Assembly: GCA_024305745.1 (NCBI GenBank)
Contig: JAHRBS010000008.1
Span: forward strand, 1,798,001 to 1,862,000
Length of the DNA: 64,000 bases
Reading direction: 5' to 3'
DNA from: Polyporus tsugae
Lineage: Eukaryota > Basidiomycota > Agaricomycetes > Polyporales > Polyporaceae
Position numbers and translations under genes: made by a program
Shown: one piece after another, positions 43,615-54,565 of the stretch
Layout of the letters: the number at the start of each line of letters is the position of its first letter
How positions within the stretch are numbered: position 1 is the first letter of the stretch
Notes under the pieces: model-generated
What the model was told of the DNA's origin: nothing
The model's input: only the letters and a program-made list of their open reading frames with translations
Databases searched by the model: none

Positions 43615-46063
43615 GTACATCCATAGTTAAGACTTCGCGGCTATGAAACTAATATTGGAGGCTCCGAATCGCGCAGTAAAATTACGTTGTTCAGTTAGTT
43701 TGTCCAATGAGAGCTTCCTTAGCCGGGGAGCGCGGGACGATGCGGCACGGGAAAGGGTCAGGTCGCCTGCCAAAAACTCCTGCTTAGCGTCTGGTCAAAA
43801 AAACGAGGCGGGGGGGGGGGGGTATCCTACTCACGAGAGGATGTGATCGAAAGGGATCTTGGGATCGATTGTCAGTGGTGACCCATCTTCGTCGATGGGA
43901 GGTTTGATGTCGAACACATGAAGAATGGACGCGATCATGAGGAAGGCCGAGTCGATCGCAAAATATCTCCCCGGACATATCCTAGAACGAGTCACGGATG
44001 TCAGTTAGTCTCGGCATCCGACACGTGCGTTATGCAGCAGTGGGGTCACAGCACCTGCGTCCAAAGCCGAATCGGAATTTGAAGGGATCTCGTACGCTGC
44101 CGTCGAGCTGTCCATCTTTCAAGAATCGATCCGGGATGAACGACCCAGGATCCGGATACGCCACCGGGTCGCGAGACATCGCCCTGTCGACCCGTTCTCA
44201 GTCTTCTCTCATCGACGTGCGAAGGGGTCAAAACGTACCACGCGTTCGCTATCAAGACAGAACCAGCAGGTATCTGGAAGCCATTGAACTCCTCGTCGTG
44301 GGTCGTGGCGTGAGGGATGGCGAGAGGCAGGACGGTAAGCCACCGTACGCACTCCTTCAGAAGCGCGTTCACGTAGGGCAGCGAGTCGCGGTCGGAGAAG
44401 TCTGGGAGACGGTCAGGGCCGACGACCGCGTCGAGTTCGGCCTGAGCACGGCGTTGTTGGTCTGGGAACCTGATCATCGCGAGAAAGAATGCGGTCATCA
44501 AGGAGAACGTCTAGCGGTAATAATGTCAACACGCCGCATGTAATGACGCATATAGGAGCCTGAGGACGCACGGTCCCGACACCAGCTGATAGTGTAGATT
44601 AGCGAATCCTAATGGAGTACCGTGACAGGGATGGCTTACCGACGTATGCTATCCCCGTGACGTCTCTGAAGTGTTCTTCGTCATCGGTCGACGTCTTCTC
44701 ACCCCGTCTCTCGGCGCGTTCCATCAAATCGCGGGCCATGCACGGGCGAGCGCATCCTTGGGCCTGAGCGAATGAGTACCACCGAGGCCCGGAAACACCG
44801 GCCAAGGACCTACCATCTTCGCTACAACCGCATCGAAGGCAACGTTCCTCACAGCACTCAGCTCCCGCGTCCATACCTTCGCGTCTCTTTGGAACTGGGC
44901 ACCAGGGAACCACGTCGGCACGGCGGTAAGCCACGGGAACACCTCGACAAGGAACCGCCCGGGGGTGGTGATCTCCCTAAAGATCTGAGCCCCCCTCTCC
45001 GCGATCGCCACGTACTTGTTCTTCTCGTCCACGACTTCGATGCCGTATACCGTGTCCATCACTGCGCCGCCAACCGTTCTGCCAAATTGACTCATTAAGT
45101 GTGCGAACGCGCAAGTCGAATGCGAAGGGGACGGCTTGCCGGTGGGTAAGGGCGAGGAAACGTTCAGGCTCGTCGAGCAACGCGCTCAGCAGCTTCCGGG
45201 ACTCCCGGAGGTGTGTCGAGCGATACTGCAGGACCGCGCCTTGGTGGAAGAATTCGTGGAATGTGCGCCGGTAACGACGCCATGCGGGGGTGTACCCTTC
45301 CATCGCGAATTCCCATGACAGGCCGGCACTGAAGGCGGCGATCAGGAGTCAAGATGCGGCAGGAGTGAGTATGATAAGAGTAGAAGAGCGGCACTGACAG
45401 TTCTGCCATGACGAGCCGCGGCCTGTCAGACGTGTGTGCGGAGCGACGCTCGAGAAGCTCGATAGCTGCATCGTAGGAATCGATCACCACGGTGGACTGG
45501 CCAAAGATGCTGAGATGGACGATATCACCTGTTGCCGCGTCAGTCTTCAAGCTTGTCGAGGTCGATCGACCGACTCCGATGCGCAGCGGTACGCACCGTA
45601 TTTTCTGCAGATCTGGTGAAAGGTTGGGGGGACGTTCTTCGTCGGCATGTCGAGGAGGTTGCCGATGAAGGGAAGTGGACGTGGGCCAGGAGGAAAGGGA
45701 AGCGAGGACGCAGCCCCCTTTCTGCGCACCCAAGATGTTCCTAAAGCCGCCACCAACACGAGACATGCTGTGGAGAGGAGAGTATCGACAACGGACGTTG
45801 CGAACATAGGTCAGGCTTGAGGGAGAATACGGGAAAACGGTGCCAGCGGTGCCAGCGCCGTATCGCCGTCGAAGCACCCACTAAATACTGGCGTCCATGG
45901 ACTCTATCCGATAAACGGCCCGTGGCCCTACTTTTAGCCCTGAATCGCAATGTTGGGCTTGATCGTATTTAAGGTTCTCGGGGTCGCGTGCTTCGCTGAA
46001 TCCTTTGCAATCCGATTCCCAGAAGAACAGCTTCTATATTCAGAACGCGGAGCCACGCCACAT
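43615..46063. repeat. tandem duplication unit 1 (P450 copy A)
   Basis: The segment from about 43615 to about 46063 is repeated head-to-tail at about 46076-48472. Similarity covers the P450 gene, about 200 bases beyond its 3' end (shared TAGTTAAGACTTCGCGG) and about 250 bases of upstream sequence (shared GAGCCACGCCACA). Edges are estimated by eye. Confidence 0.75.
43831..45807 (-). CDS. cytochrome P450, copy A
   Basis: ER-anchored monooxygenase of an agaricomycete type. Anchor SVVDTLLSTACLVLVAALG is followed by proline hinge SLPFPPGPRPLPFIGNLLDM. Helix K is LLKECVRW (ExxR). PDRF is in GSFIPDRFLKDG. The heme motif FGFGRR-ICPGRYFA is split by an intron. I-helix core reads AGVGTTFSLMTAFFLAM, so the usual acidic residue before TT (Glu in copy B) is Gly. 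Exons join in phase, including one GC-AG intron (45139-45079). The frame ends at TGA 43831, but this TGA overlaps a perfect GTGAGT donor, so a last exon may follow; both copies keep an open frame (KLSLDKLTEQR to TAA at 43627 here). Substrate unknown. Confidence 0.82.
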
Positions 46064-46279
46064 AAAGGCGCAACGCTACATCCGTAGTTAAGACTTCGCG
46101 GATATGGAACCGATATTGGAGGCTCCGAATCGCGTAGTCAAACCACGTTCTTCAGTTAGTTTGTCGAATGAGAGCTTCCTTAGCAGGGGAGCGTGGGACG
46201 ATACGACACGGGAAAGGGTTAGGTCGCCTACCAAAAACTCCTTAGCTTCCCGTCGAACAAACAAGGCGGGGGTATCTAC
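45808..46279. other. spacer between the two P450 genes
   Basis: Contains the promoter of copy A (duplicated upstream of copy B) and the duplicated 3' flank of copy B. No separate gene. Confidence 0.55.
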
Positions 46280-48472
46280 TCACGAGAGGGCGCAATCGAA
46301 AGGGATCTTAGGGTCGACTATTAGTGGGGATCCATCTTCGTCGATGGGAGGCTTGACGTCGAAAACATGAAGGATCGACGCGATCATGAGGAAGGCCGAG
46401 TCGATCGCAAAATGTCTCCCCGGGCATATCCTTAACAACAAAAACAAGCCAAGGATGTTAGCACGGCGGTCCAACACGTGGGTCACACAATAGAGGTCAC
46501 GGCACCTGCGTCCAAAGCCGAACTGGAATCTGAAGGGATCTCGCACACTGCCGTCGAGCTGTCCATCTTTCAACAAGAATCGATCCGGGATGAACGACCC
46601 AGGATCCGGATACGCCACCGGGTCGCGAGACATCGCCCTGTCGACCCGTTCTCAGTCTTCTCTCATCGACGTGCGAAGGGGTCAAAACGTACCACGCGTT
46701 CGCTACCAAGACAGAGCCAGCAGGTATCAGGAAGCCGTTGAACTCCCCGTCGTGCGTCGTGGCGTGGGGAATGGCGAGCGGCAGGATGGTATGCCACCGC
46801 ACGCACTCCTTCAGAAGCGCGTTCACGTAGGGCAACGAGTCGCGGTCGGAGAAGTCTGGGAGACGATCGGGTCCGACGACCGTGTCGAGTTCTGCCTGAG
46901 CACGGCGTTGTTGGTCCGGGAACCTGATCATCGCGAGAAAGAATGCCGACATCAAGGTGAACGTCTGGCGGTCACGTCAACATGCTTCAGGGAACCACGC
47001 ATATAGCAGAACGCACGGTCTCGACACCAGCTAATGCTGTAGGTTAGCGAAACCGAACGGAGGATGGTGATGGGGATGGCTTACCGACGTATGCTACCCC
47101 CGTGACGTCTCTGAAGTGTTCTTCGTCATCGGGAGACGTCTTCTCACCCCGTCCCAAGGCGCCTTCCATCAAATCGCGGGTCATGGACGGGCGAGCGCAT
47201 CCTTGAGCCTGAGCAAATGAGTACCAGCTAGGCCCAAAAACACCGACCAAGGACCTACCATCTTCGCTACGACCGCATCGAAAGCAACGTTCCTCACGGC
47301 AAGAAGTTCCTGTGTCCACACCCTCGCGTCTCTTTGGAACTGGGTCCCAGGAAACCACGTCGGCAGGGCCGCAAGCCACGGGAACAGCTCGACAAGGAAC
47401 CGCCCAGGGGTGGTGATCTCGCTGAAGATCTGCGCCCCCCTCTCCGCGATGGCCACGTACTGGTTCTTCCCGTCCACGACTTCGATGCCGTACACCGTGT
47501 CCATCACTGCGCCACCAACCGTTCTGCCAAATCACCTCATTAAGTGTGTGAACGTGCAAGTCGAATGCGAAGGGGAGGGCTTGCCGGTGGGTAAGGGCGA
47601 GGAAACGTTCAGGCTCGTCGAGCAACGCGCTCAGCAACTTCCTCGTCTCTCGAAGGTGTATCGAGCGATACTGCAGGACCGCGCCTTGATGGAAGAATTT
47701 GTGGAATGTGCGTCGGGGACGACGCCATGCGGGAGTGTACCCTTCCACCGAGAATTCCCATGATAGGCCGGCGCTGAAGGAGGCCGTCAGGATGTGGCGT
47801 CAAGGAGTATGATCGAGTAGCGGAACTGACAGTTCTGCCATAACGAGCCGCGGCCTGTCAGACGTGTGTGCGGAGCGACGCTCGAGAAGCTCGATAGCTG
47901 CATCGTAGGAATCGATCACCATGGTGGACTGGCCAAAGACGCTGAGATGGACGATATCACCTGTTGCCGTGTCAGCCGCGAAGCGGGTCAAATCAACCAC
48001 GATGCGAAGCCATACGTACCGTATTTCCTGCACATCTGGTGAAAGGTTGGGGCGACATTCTTCGTCGGCATGTCGAGGAGGTTGCCGATGAAGGGAAGTG
48101 GACGCGGGCCAGGAGGAAAGGGAAGCGAGGATACAGTCCCCTTTCTGCGCACCCATGAGGTTCCTAGAGCTGCCACCAACACGAGGCATACTGCGGAGAG
48201 GATAATATCGACAACGGGTGTTGTGAGCATAGGTCAGGCTTGAGGGAGAATACGGCGAAACGTTGCTAGCGGCGTTTCACCGTCTAAGCACTCCCTATAT
48301 ACTAGCGTCCATAGTCTATCTGTGTGGCCGGCGGTACGTAGGGTTTTAAGAACTGAATCGCAGCGTCCGGCTTGATCGTATAAGCGGGCTCGGGATCGCG
48401 TGTTTCACTGAATCTTTTGCAGTCCCAGAAGGACACCTTCCACATTCGGGGCGCCGAGCCACGCCACAGAAT
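46076..48472. repeat. tandem duplication unit 2 (P450 copy B)
   Basis: Second copy of the roughly 2.4-kb segment described for 43615-46063, in the same orientation and directly adjacent to it. Many long stretches are identical between the units, so the duplication looks recent. Confidence 0.75.
46280..48230 (-). CDS. cytochrome P450, copy B
   Basis: Tandem paralogue of copy A with the same exon layout. It has anchor PVVDIILSAVCLVLVAALG and hinge SLPFPPGPRPLPFIGNLLDM. Two further exons carry DIVHLSVFGQSTMVIDSYDA and GYTPAWRRPRRTFHKFFHQG. After the GC-AG intron starting at 47584 comes TVGGAVMDTVYGIEVVDGKN. The I-helix is intact, AGVETTFTLMSAFFLAM, with the expected acidic residue. It also has LLKECVRW, PDRF and heme motif FGFGRR-ICPGRHFAIDSA. 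The frame ends at TGA 46280, again overlapping a GTGAGT donor. Because all key residues are present, this copy is the better candidate for an active enzyme. Substrate unknown. Confidence 0.84.
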
Positions 48473-49132
48473 GGCCTGTGAAGCCGCGATGGAGTGAGAA
48501 AGCGCAGCGCCACATGTGGACTCTCGAGGAAGAGCTTGACGTAAGTACCGAGGTTGTCGCTGACAGCGGCGAAGATTAAATCTAACGTCAGTGGAGTCGT
48601 CTTGGAAGTGCAGCATCTGTGCAGGATGCTCGACTGAATCATATTTGACTTGGGCCTAGGCGTTACATATGCACATCAGCAACGACGAGAACTTGAGCTC
48701 AAGGGGAAGCGTTTCACAGCCCCCACAACGAACGTACCTAGAGAATGATAGTTGTCGCGCTGCAATGAGAGCCCTTTGTACAGTACTGTGCACGGGAAGG
48801 ACTAGTACTACAGAGCCTTGACAGTACCATTGGAGGACAACGGGCTTGGAGACATCTGGTGATGATAGCCTGGGTGGTGTAAGTACCTTGCGAGGAGAGT
48901 GAGACAAGGTGAGACGTCGACGTCGCGTCCGCAAATTGAAATTGGAGCCCAGCCTCGTCCGTGCCATAAGCGCTGGTACTACAGATTCTCCTCTAGGCGG
49001 CTTCAATACTGCCGGTCGGAATCGAACCTCTTGTGCAGGAGACTATAGCTATGATAGAGGAGACTGTCGCGACGTTGGAGGTGGGCGACGAAGTAGGGAC
49101 ACCACAAGGACTAAATGATGGATGATGAAAAA
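48231..49132. other. intergenic upstream of P450 copy B, no gene seen
   Basis: Holds the copy B promoter (part of the duplication, to about 48472) and spacer to the tRNA. No recognisable coding sequence. Confidence 0.5.
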
Positions 49133-49204
49133 TAGCAACTCCTGGTTTCGATCCAGGGACTTCAGGGTTATGAGCCCTGCACGCTTCCACTGCGTCAAGT
49201 TGCT
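49133..49204 (-). tRNA. initiator tRNA-Met (CAT)
   Basis: The 72-base minus-strand cloverleaf has acceptor AGCAACT/AGTTGCT. The D-arm is CGCAGTGGAAGCG. Anticodon stem CAGGG/CCCTG has three G-C pairs next to loop CTCATAA. The T-loop reads ATCGAAA instead of TTCGANN. The three G-C pairs and the A in place of T54 are eukaryotic initiator tRNA hallmarks. No intron. Confidence 0.93.
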
Positions 49205-49331
49205 CTGATTGGGTACAGGATTGTGAGTAGCTAACAACAGTTCTGGAACCTGCCAAGAACAGGGGTCTGAGTCCGTTCTGTTCTCGCCTCGGTTGTACCA
49301 GTCGGCACACCTCTACTCCCAACCTCCACCT

Positions 49332-50691
49332 ATGCCACCGATGTAAGTTGTATAATGTATTCTGTATAGATTCACACTTTAACAGTACATCAGGAGGCCC
49401 CGCCGATCTGCCCGTTTCAAAGTTGAACCCTCCTACGACCCCGGCGCGACCAACGTCCTAAACGCCCCATTCCATGACGCGCAATATGTAACGATTCAAG
49501 ATCTCCCCGTCGAGCTTTCAACCTTAATCGTCAGCTATCTACAAGACGATGAGAGAAGAGCTACCCTCAAGAGTTGCTCGTGTCTTTCCCGCATCTGGCG
49601 GGATTTGACTCTCCCTCCCCTCTTCGCAACTGTCAAGCCCATCGAGGTCAAACGACTTGCCGCATTTGCCAACTTTGTCAAGTCAAAGCAGCATATCGCA
49701 GCTCTTATCAAAGGTCTGGCGATCTACAGCGAGTTAACTCCCTACAAGCCCGCTGCTATCAACACCGTGACCTTTCATCACAACTCCTCTTTCGTTCGTG
49801 TTTTGGCCAGCCTGCCGGCCCTAGAGTACCTGCGGTGCTCCTTTCTATACTTATGGCCACCCAGATCCCCACCCGCGATCGATAGCAGGCTTTTCGCGGG
49901 GTTCAAGCTACGACACTTCGTATGGGACCAATGTTACATTGACGATGAGAGACCTATCAACGCCCTCCGGCAATCCGTTGCCACTCTCTCCATCCTCAGT
50001 CTGTTCGATGTGGATACACTCGATTTGATAGTACCAGCGATGGCCCAAGGGGTTCCGCCCCTCGCACGCCCACTTGCATTCAAGTCGGTCATCATACGAG
50101 GGACCCGCGCTCCTGCAGTTTTCTCTTCCTTCCGCCACAGCTTGTCTCCAGACACTCTTCGATCATTAACAGTGTTTATTCCATTTCCCCACTATGTCTC
50201 CAGGTTGGGCCAGCTTCTCCACAGCGTCGGCCGGAATCTAGAGCACGTGAGACTGAACTTCCACGACATGGGAAGGGCCCAGTGGTGGGCAGGTACGTTG
50301 TTCTCGGAAACCTCCTCTGCATATTAATTTACGGTTTTTAGGGCCTGCCTTGGAGGCACTGAGGTTGCATTCCTGCCCTCGTCTAACGATGCTCAACATC
50401 ACGATGTTGTCGGGAGGGCCTGTGGGTCTCGACTTTAGTCATATTTCTGGATCCGCTCTCGCGACGATCCTCGCACGAGCCCCTCCGAGTCTGCAGGAGA
50501 TCAGGGTCGATCCCCAGGCATATCGGCGTCGCTATCCGTGTGAGGTCGTAGACCTAAAAGAGCTCCCTGCCGTCGAGCGCGTCCTCACACAGCCCGCCTT
50601 TCCCTCCCTCCAGGCTTTCATATTCGAGTTGACGAAGGAAGAGGTCGAGATGTATTGTTCCTATCTGGAGGCCATTCTCCCGGCGCTCTAA
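49332..50691 (+). CDS. F-box protein
   Basis: Three exons. A tiny first exon, MPPM, splits its last codon (donor at GTAAGTTG), joins RPRRSARFKVEPSYDPGATN, then the F-box LPVELSTLIVSYLQDDERRA and LKSCSCLSRIWRDLTLPPLF. The rest is leucine-rich and repeat-like (ALEYLRCSFLYLWP, LRSLTVFIPF, LRLHSCPRLTMLN), typical of the large agaricomycete F-box families that bring substrates to SCF ubiquitin ligases. A second intron (donor GTACGT, acceptor GTTTTTAG) keeps the phase; stop at 50689-50691. Target unknown. The start is the only Met that gives a spliced frame to the F-box. Confidence 0.76.
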
Positions 50692-51972
50692 CAGAGGGGA
50701 ATATTCTGCGTGGAGTATCGGGTGAGTGTCGTTCGCATCGCCCATAGTAGTAGTGGCCCAGGTATGCCGGGATAATCGCTCTTACACCGTCGCGTTAGGT
50801 GCACGAAACCGTCGATGAATGCCTCAGGGACCTATAAGTCGAGGCTTGTAGCGCGACTATACCGACCACCGCAAACAAATCGAGTCCGCTATTTAATGTA
50901 TATTCCCCGGTGTCGAGGGTTACGCTGATGGCAAAGGCTGCTTTGAAGATACCTGAGCGACTCTGTTTGTCAGCGCGCGTCTAGTACGGCTCAGGTCTAT
51001 TCGCCGAAGATCAAACCCAGCTTCTCGCTTCTCCACACTGACCACGAGACGCCATGCTTTCCCAGATTTCCTTTCGTCTATAGGCAGCGCCGGGATATTC
51101 GTGTACGCCCAGATGGCAGGCGAACGTGGAGTACCTAACCCTCGAGATTTGGTCCGAGATTCTGGGTATGTCTCTTCCTGTTCTCGCTCAACGGTATTCG
51201 ATAACCCCATCAAGTTTGCGATAGACTCTCCTCACGCGTCGCTGTACGTCTTCTCCGGGAGGCCGCAAAGTAACCACTTGTTCGGCTCCCTCTCTTTCAA
51301 ATCCCATAACGCGCTCTGCGACGCGGTGCGGGACGTGTATGGCGGTCTGACTGCCTGCAACCGCATAGGAGGCGCCCATGAAGCGGTGACAGTGGCTGCG
51401 ATCGAAAGGACAGGTAAAGGCCCGCCAATGCATGGCCGCATGCCAGTGCGTATCCGGAATATATCTCCCGCCTCATGATGGGACAGCGGAGCCGCGATAC
51501 ATCCAAGGTTAACGTTCAAACGTTCCAGCCTCAAACTCGTCGACGAACATTGCACATGTCATCTCCCCGTCAGGGTATGTCAACCTAAACCTTCCTCCCG
51601 GACAGCGTCCTGACGTACTGCTTGTCCAGAGTGCGCATATACCTACCGAATCGAGCTAAGGGGTTGAGAGGGATGACGACAGACAGTAAGACTGTCCAAG
51701 TCTCTCTCCTCCCCTTCGGCTTTCACCACGCCGTTTCATACCGCTGCAAGGTGGTCGCTCCTTTCCTCCGCGAGTCCCACCAGTCGACAGTGCGCATCCA
51801 TGTGCTGACAAGAGAAGCTGTTTTCCTGTTCCCATCGCCGTCATCCCATCGGATCTTCCCGGCCGCGCTCTTGACACCTTCTCGGCATGCGAGGCTTTTC
51901 CCTCCTCCACTACCATTCTCCGCCTCTCCCAGCCTCCCCGTCCGTTTTATCCATCCCCTACATCCAACAACT
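50692..51972. other. 1.3-kb intergenic stretch, possible F-box relic
   Basis: Near 51130 one plus-strand frame reads VEYLTLEIWSEILG, like the start of an F-box, but nothing coherent follows. The last 300 bases are CT-rich and form the G-alpha promoter and leader. Confidence 0.4.
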
Positions 51973-53540
51973 ATGGGTGCCTGCATGTCCTCCAGCGATA
52001 TGGAAGAGGTGCGTCCTAGTCTGCTTATGAGTGAGCCCGTCGCCGACAGATCCTCAGATGCGGGGCCAAGTCAAGGTGGGTCCCGGCGGTGCTATCTCAC
52101 CCCGCCTGCATGGCTAAACTCAACGTTTCTAAGGTCCTCCTCCTCGGCTCCGGAGACTCGGGCAAATCCACTATCCTCAAGCAGATGCGACTTATCCACC
52201 GCACCCCGTTCTCACCACAAGAGATCGAGTCCTACCGCCAACTCATCTTTATCAACCTTACACGCGGTCTCAAGTGCGTCATCGACTTAATGAAGGACAT
52301 GGGGCTCGAGGTGTCCCCAGAGAACCGGAAACTGGTCTGCGTTCTCGCGGCTGCGCACGATATTAGAGATTACGACCCTTACCCAGTCGAATATCATACC
52401 ACCCTGAAACGGCTATGGGAAGATCCCAACGTTCAGGCTGCATATGCCCGTGGTAATGAGGCAGCGTTGCCAGACTAGTGCGTTTACTACCACCCTCGTG
52501 CGACGTCGCGATAGCGCTGATTACCCTCGTTCCTTCCAGTCTGCTCTACTACTTTGCAGAGTTGGACCGCTTCTTCAAGCGGCGATACGTACCAAACGAA
52601 CGGGACATCGTCCAGTCCCATGTCCGGACAACCGGCATCCACGAGACCACTCTCCGCGGCCACGGCATGCTCGTGGTCGATGTCGGCGGCCAGAAGAGCG
52701 AACGGCGGAAGTGGATACACTGTTTCCAGGACGTGGCGAGCGTAGTGTTCGTCGTGAGTTTGAGTGGATATGACCAGTGTCTCATCGAGGACAAGTACGC
52801 CGTATGTCGCCACATCGATATCCTCCCTAGCTCCGTGATCTGGTTGACTGAGTGCATCATTCATTCCGCCAGAACCAGATGATAGACGCGATGACGGTTT
52901 GGGAAGTGATCTGTCACTCGCAGTGGTTCGAGCGGATACCCATCGTGAGTCCTGCCAGTGGCTGCCCGCACAGAGCTGTGCATGTGTTTGGTCTGACCCA
53001 CCAACACCAGATATTGTTCCTGAACAAGAACGATCTGTTCGAGACGAAGGTTCAAACTTCACATATTAAGGACTTCTTTCCGGCTAGTCTCGTGCTCTCT
53101 CTTGATCGTGTTGGTGCTGATCTCCCTTATCCAGGACTACGATGGCGAGAGGGGTGACGCCGAGGCAGGTCGCGAGTACTTCAAGAAACGCTTCGCAAGG
53201 CTAGCTCAGAAGGACAACGCGAAAGAGAGAGAGAGCTATATCTAGTACGTCACATTTGCCCTTGGCGCGTGTGAATGCATGGATTTCATGTGCTGAATAT
53301 ATGGCGGCAAGTGTGACCACCGCAACGGACACTGCTGCGTTCCGGGTAGTCATGACCTCTGTGGAAGGTGCGTCCCATGCTTCCTCGTCTCACAAGTTTT
53401 GCCGATTGAAACTCATTTACAGAGTGAGTGTTCCTCCTTTCCCGCCTGCCCCCACACACTGTCTCGGCGAGCTTACGGTTGCGCGGTCTTGCTTCAGCAT
53501 CATCCTGCGCCAGGGCCTTGAAACGGCCGCTCTGATCTGA
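51973..53540 (+). CDS. divergent heterotrimeric G-protein alpha subunit
   Basis: Membrane-anchored signalling GTPase: MGACMSSSDMEE has Gly2/Cys4 lipidation sites. Motifs are P-loop KVLLLGSGDSGKSTILKQMR (Asp for the usual Glu), IRDYD, switch I SHVRTTGIHETTL, switch II VVDVGGQKSERRKWIHCFQD, FLNKNDLFETKV, and TTATDTAAFRVVM before C-terminus IILRQGLETAALI. The Arg-finger position (R178 of human Gi-alpha-1) is His; the switch II Gln is kept. Introns follow GNEAALPD, EDKYA and IPI. The one after FFP (53083-53134) has GC instead of GT. The codon before IILRQG is assembled from 53367, a single-base exon at 53423 and 53498. The joint between MGACMSSSDMEE and KVLLLG is unresolved; the usual N-terminal helix is hard to fit. 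Confidence 0.82.
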
Positions 53541-54565
53541 TCACCCACCCACACGACTTGTATTCAACTGCCAGTGTTGGTGTCTCACCATGTATGGACG
53601 TTGTACTGTTCGACTCTTATGGATTCGGCCACTGTACTCAACGGAATTCCGAACTCGGAGCTTACGGTATAGTCAAGTCCTCGAGGCTCGCCGTTCGATG
53701 CCAAATGGTTCACTGAGAATAATTAGGTCGTTGCGTGCAAGTGGCCCATCCTCGAGCATCCGGAAGAATCCCAGCCCGGACGATTCTTCGACCCCCTGGC
53801 AAGAGGTCCTACTTATAGCCTACGAAATCTGCGTTCGGCTTCTCGAGGCGGTGAGTGCTTTCAGCCCGTGACTCAGATCATGATCATGATTCCAACTAAC
53901 TCATGGTTTGGATAGGGTCTGATCTGGTCAGGATTTCGCAGACAGTTCGCCTTTCATCGTGATCGCACACGTCAAGTCGGACACACTCATCATCGACCAC
54001 TCCGTCGGATGACTGCGGGCAGCTCGTTGAGCCATAATCTTGTTACACGACAAACACGTTCGTCCAGTGAGCGTTGTCCCTGCTACTACTACAGTCCTTT
54101 TCTCGTAAGTGAGCTCACGCGTTTGTTTAGGTACCCGCCTGCGGAACCTATCAAGTGTAGTGCGATCGCGTAGCACTGATATCCTACGAGCGACAGGAGG
54201 AGACTCGCTTGAGGGTTGAAACGTTGACCATCTTAGATAATCGACCATTTCTTTCAGGTTGCACCTATATAGTGCAGACACAGATAAAGGTCGGAATCGA
54301 ACTCGGGAATCCCTTCGTGGTTATTTCCTGCGCCTCCATTGTTGCATACATACCTGGGCACCGTGCTCTGCTATGGTCCGCATACTGTGGTGAGAGAGCA
54401 GTCTTCCGTCCGGTTACCGCGCCGCCCGAGACGCCTAGGAGGCGGTGGCGGTGGCGGTGGCGGAGACTCGAGTCGAGTCGAGTCGCTACCAGACACCCTT
54501 CCTCCAAGACAAGACAACGAGAGACCGACCCCTTGTTTATATATCCTGACTCCTTGGTGCCAGAC
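53541..54565. other. 1-kb intergenic stretch, no gene seen
   Basis: No coding signal recognised. It includes the simple repeats at 54441-54484 just upstream of the next gene. Confidence 0.45.
54441..54484. repeat. simple repeats: GGCGGT array then CGAGT array
   Basis: About four GGCGGT units (from 54441) are followed by four CGAGT-type units (to about 54484). They sit roughly 100 bases before the ATG at 54566, so probably in the promoter or leader of that gene. Confidence 0.7.
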
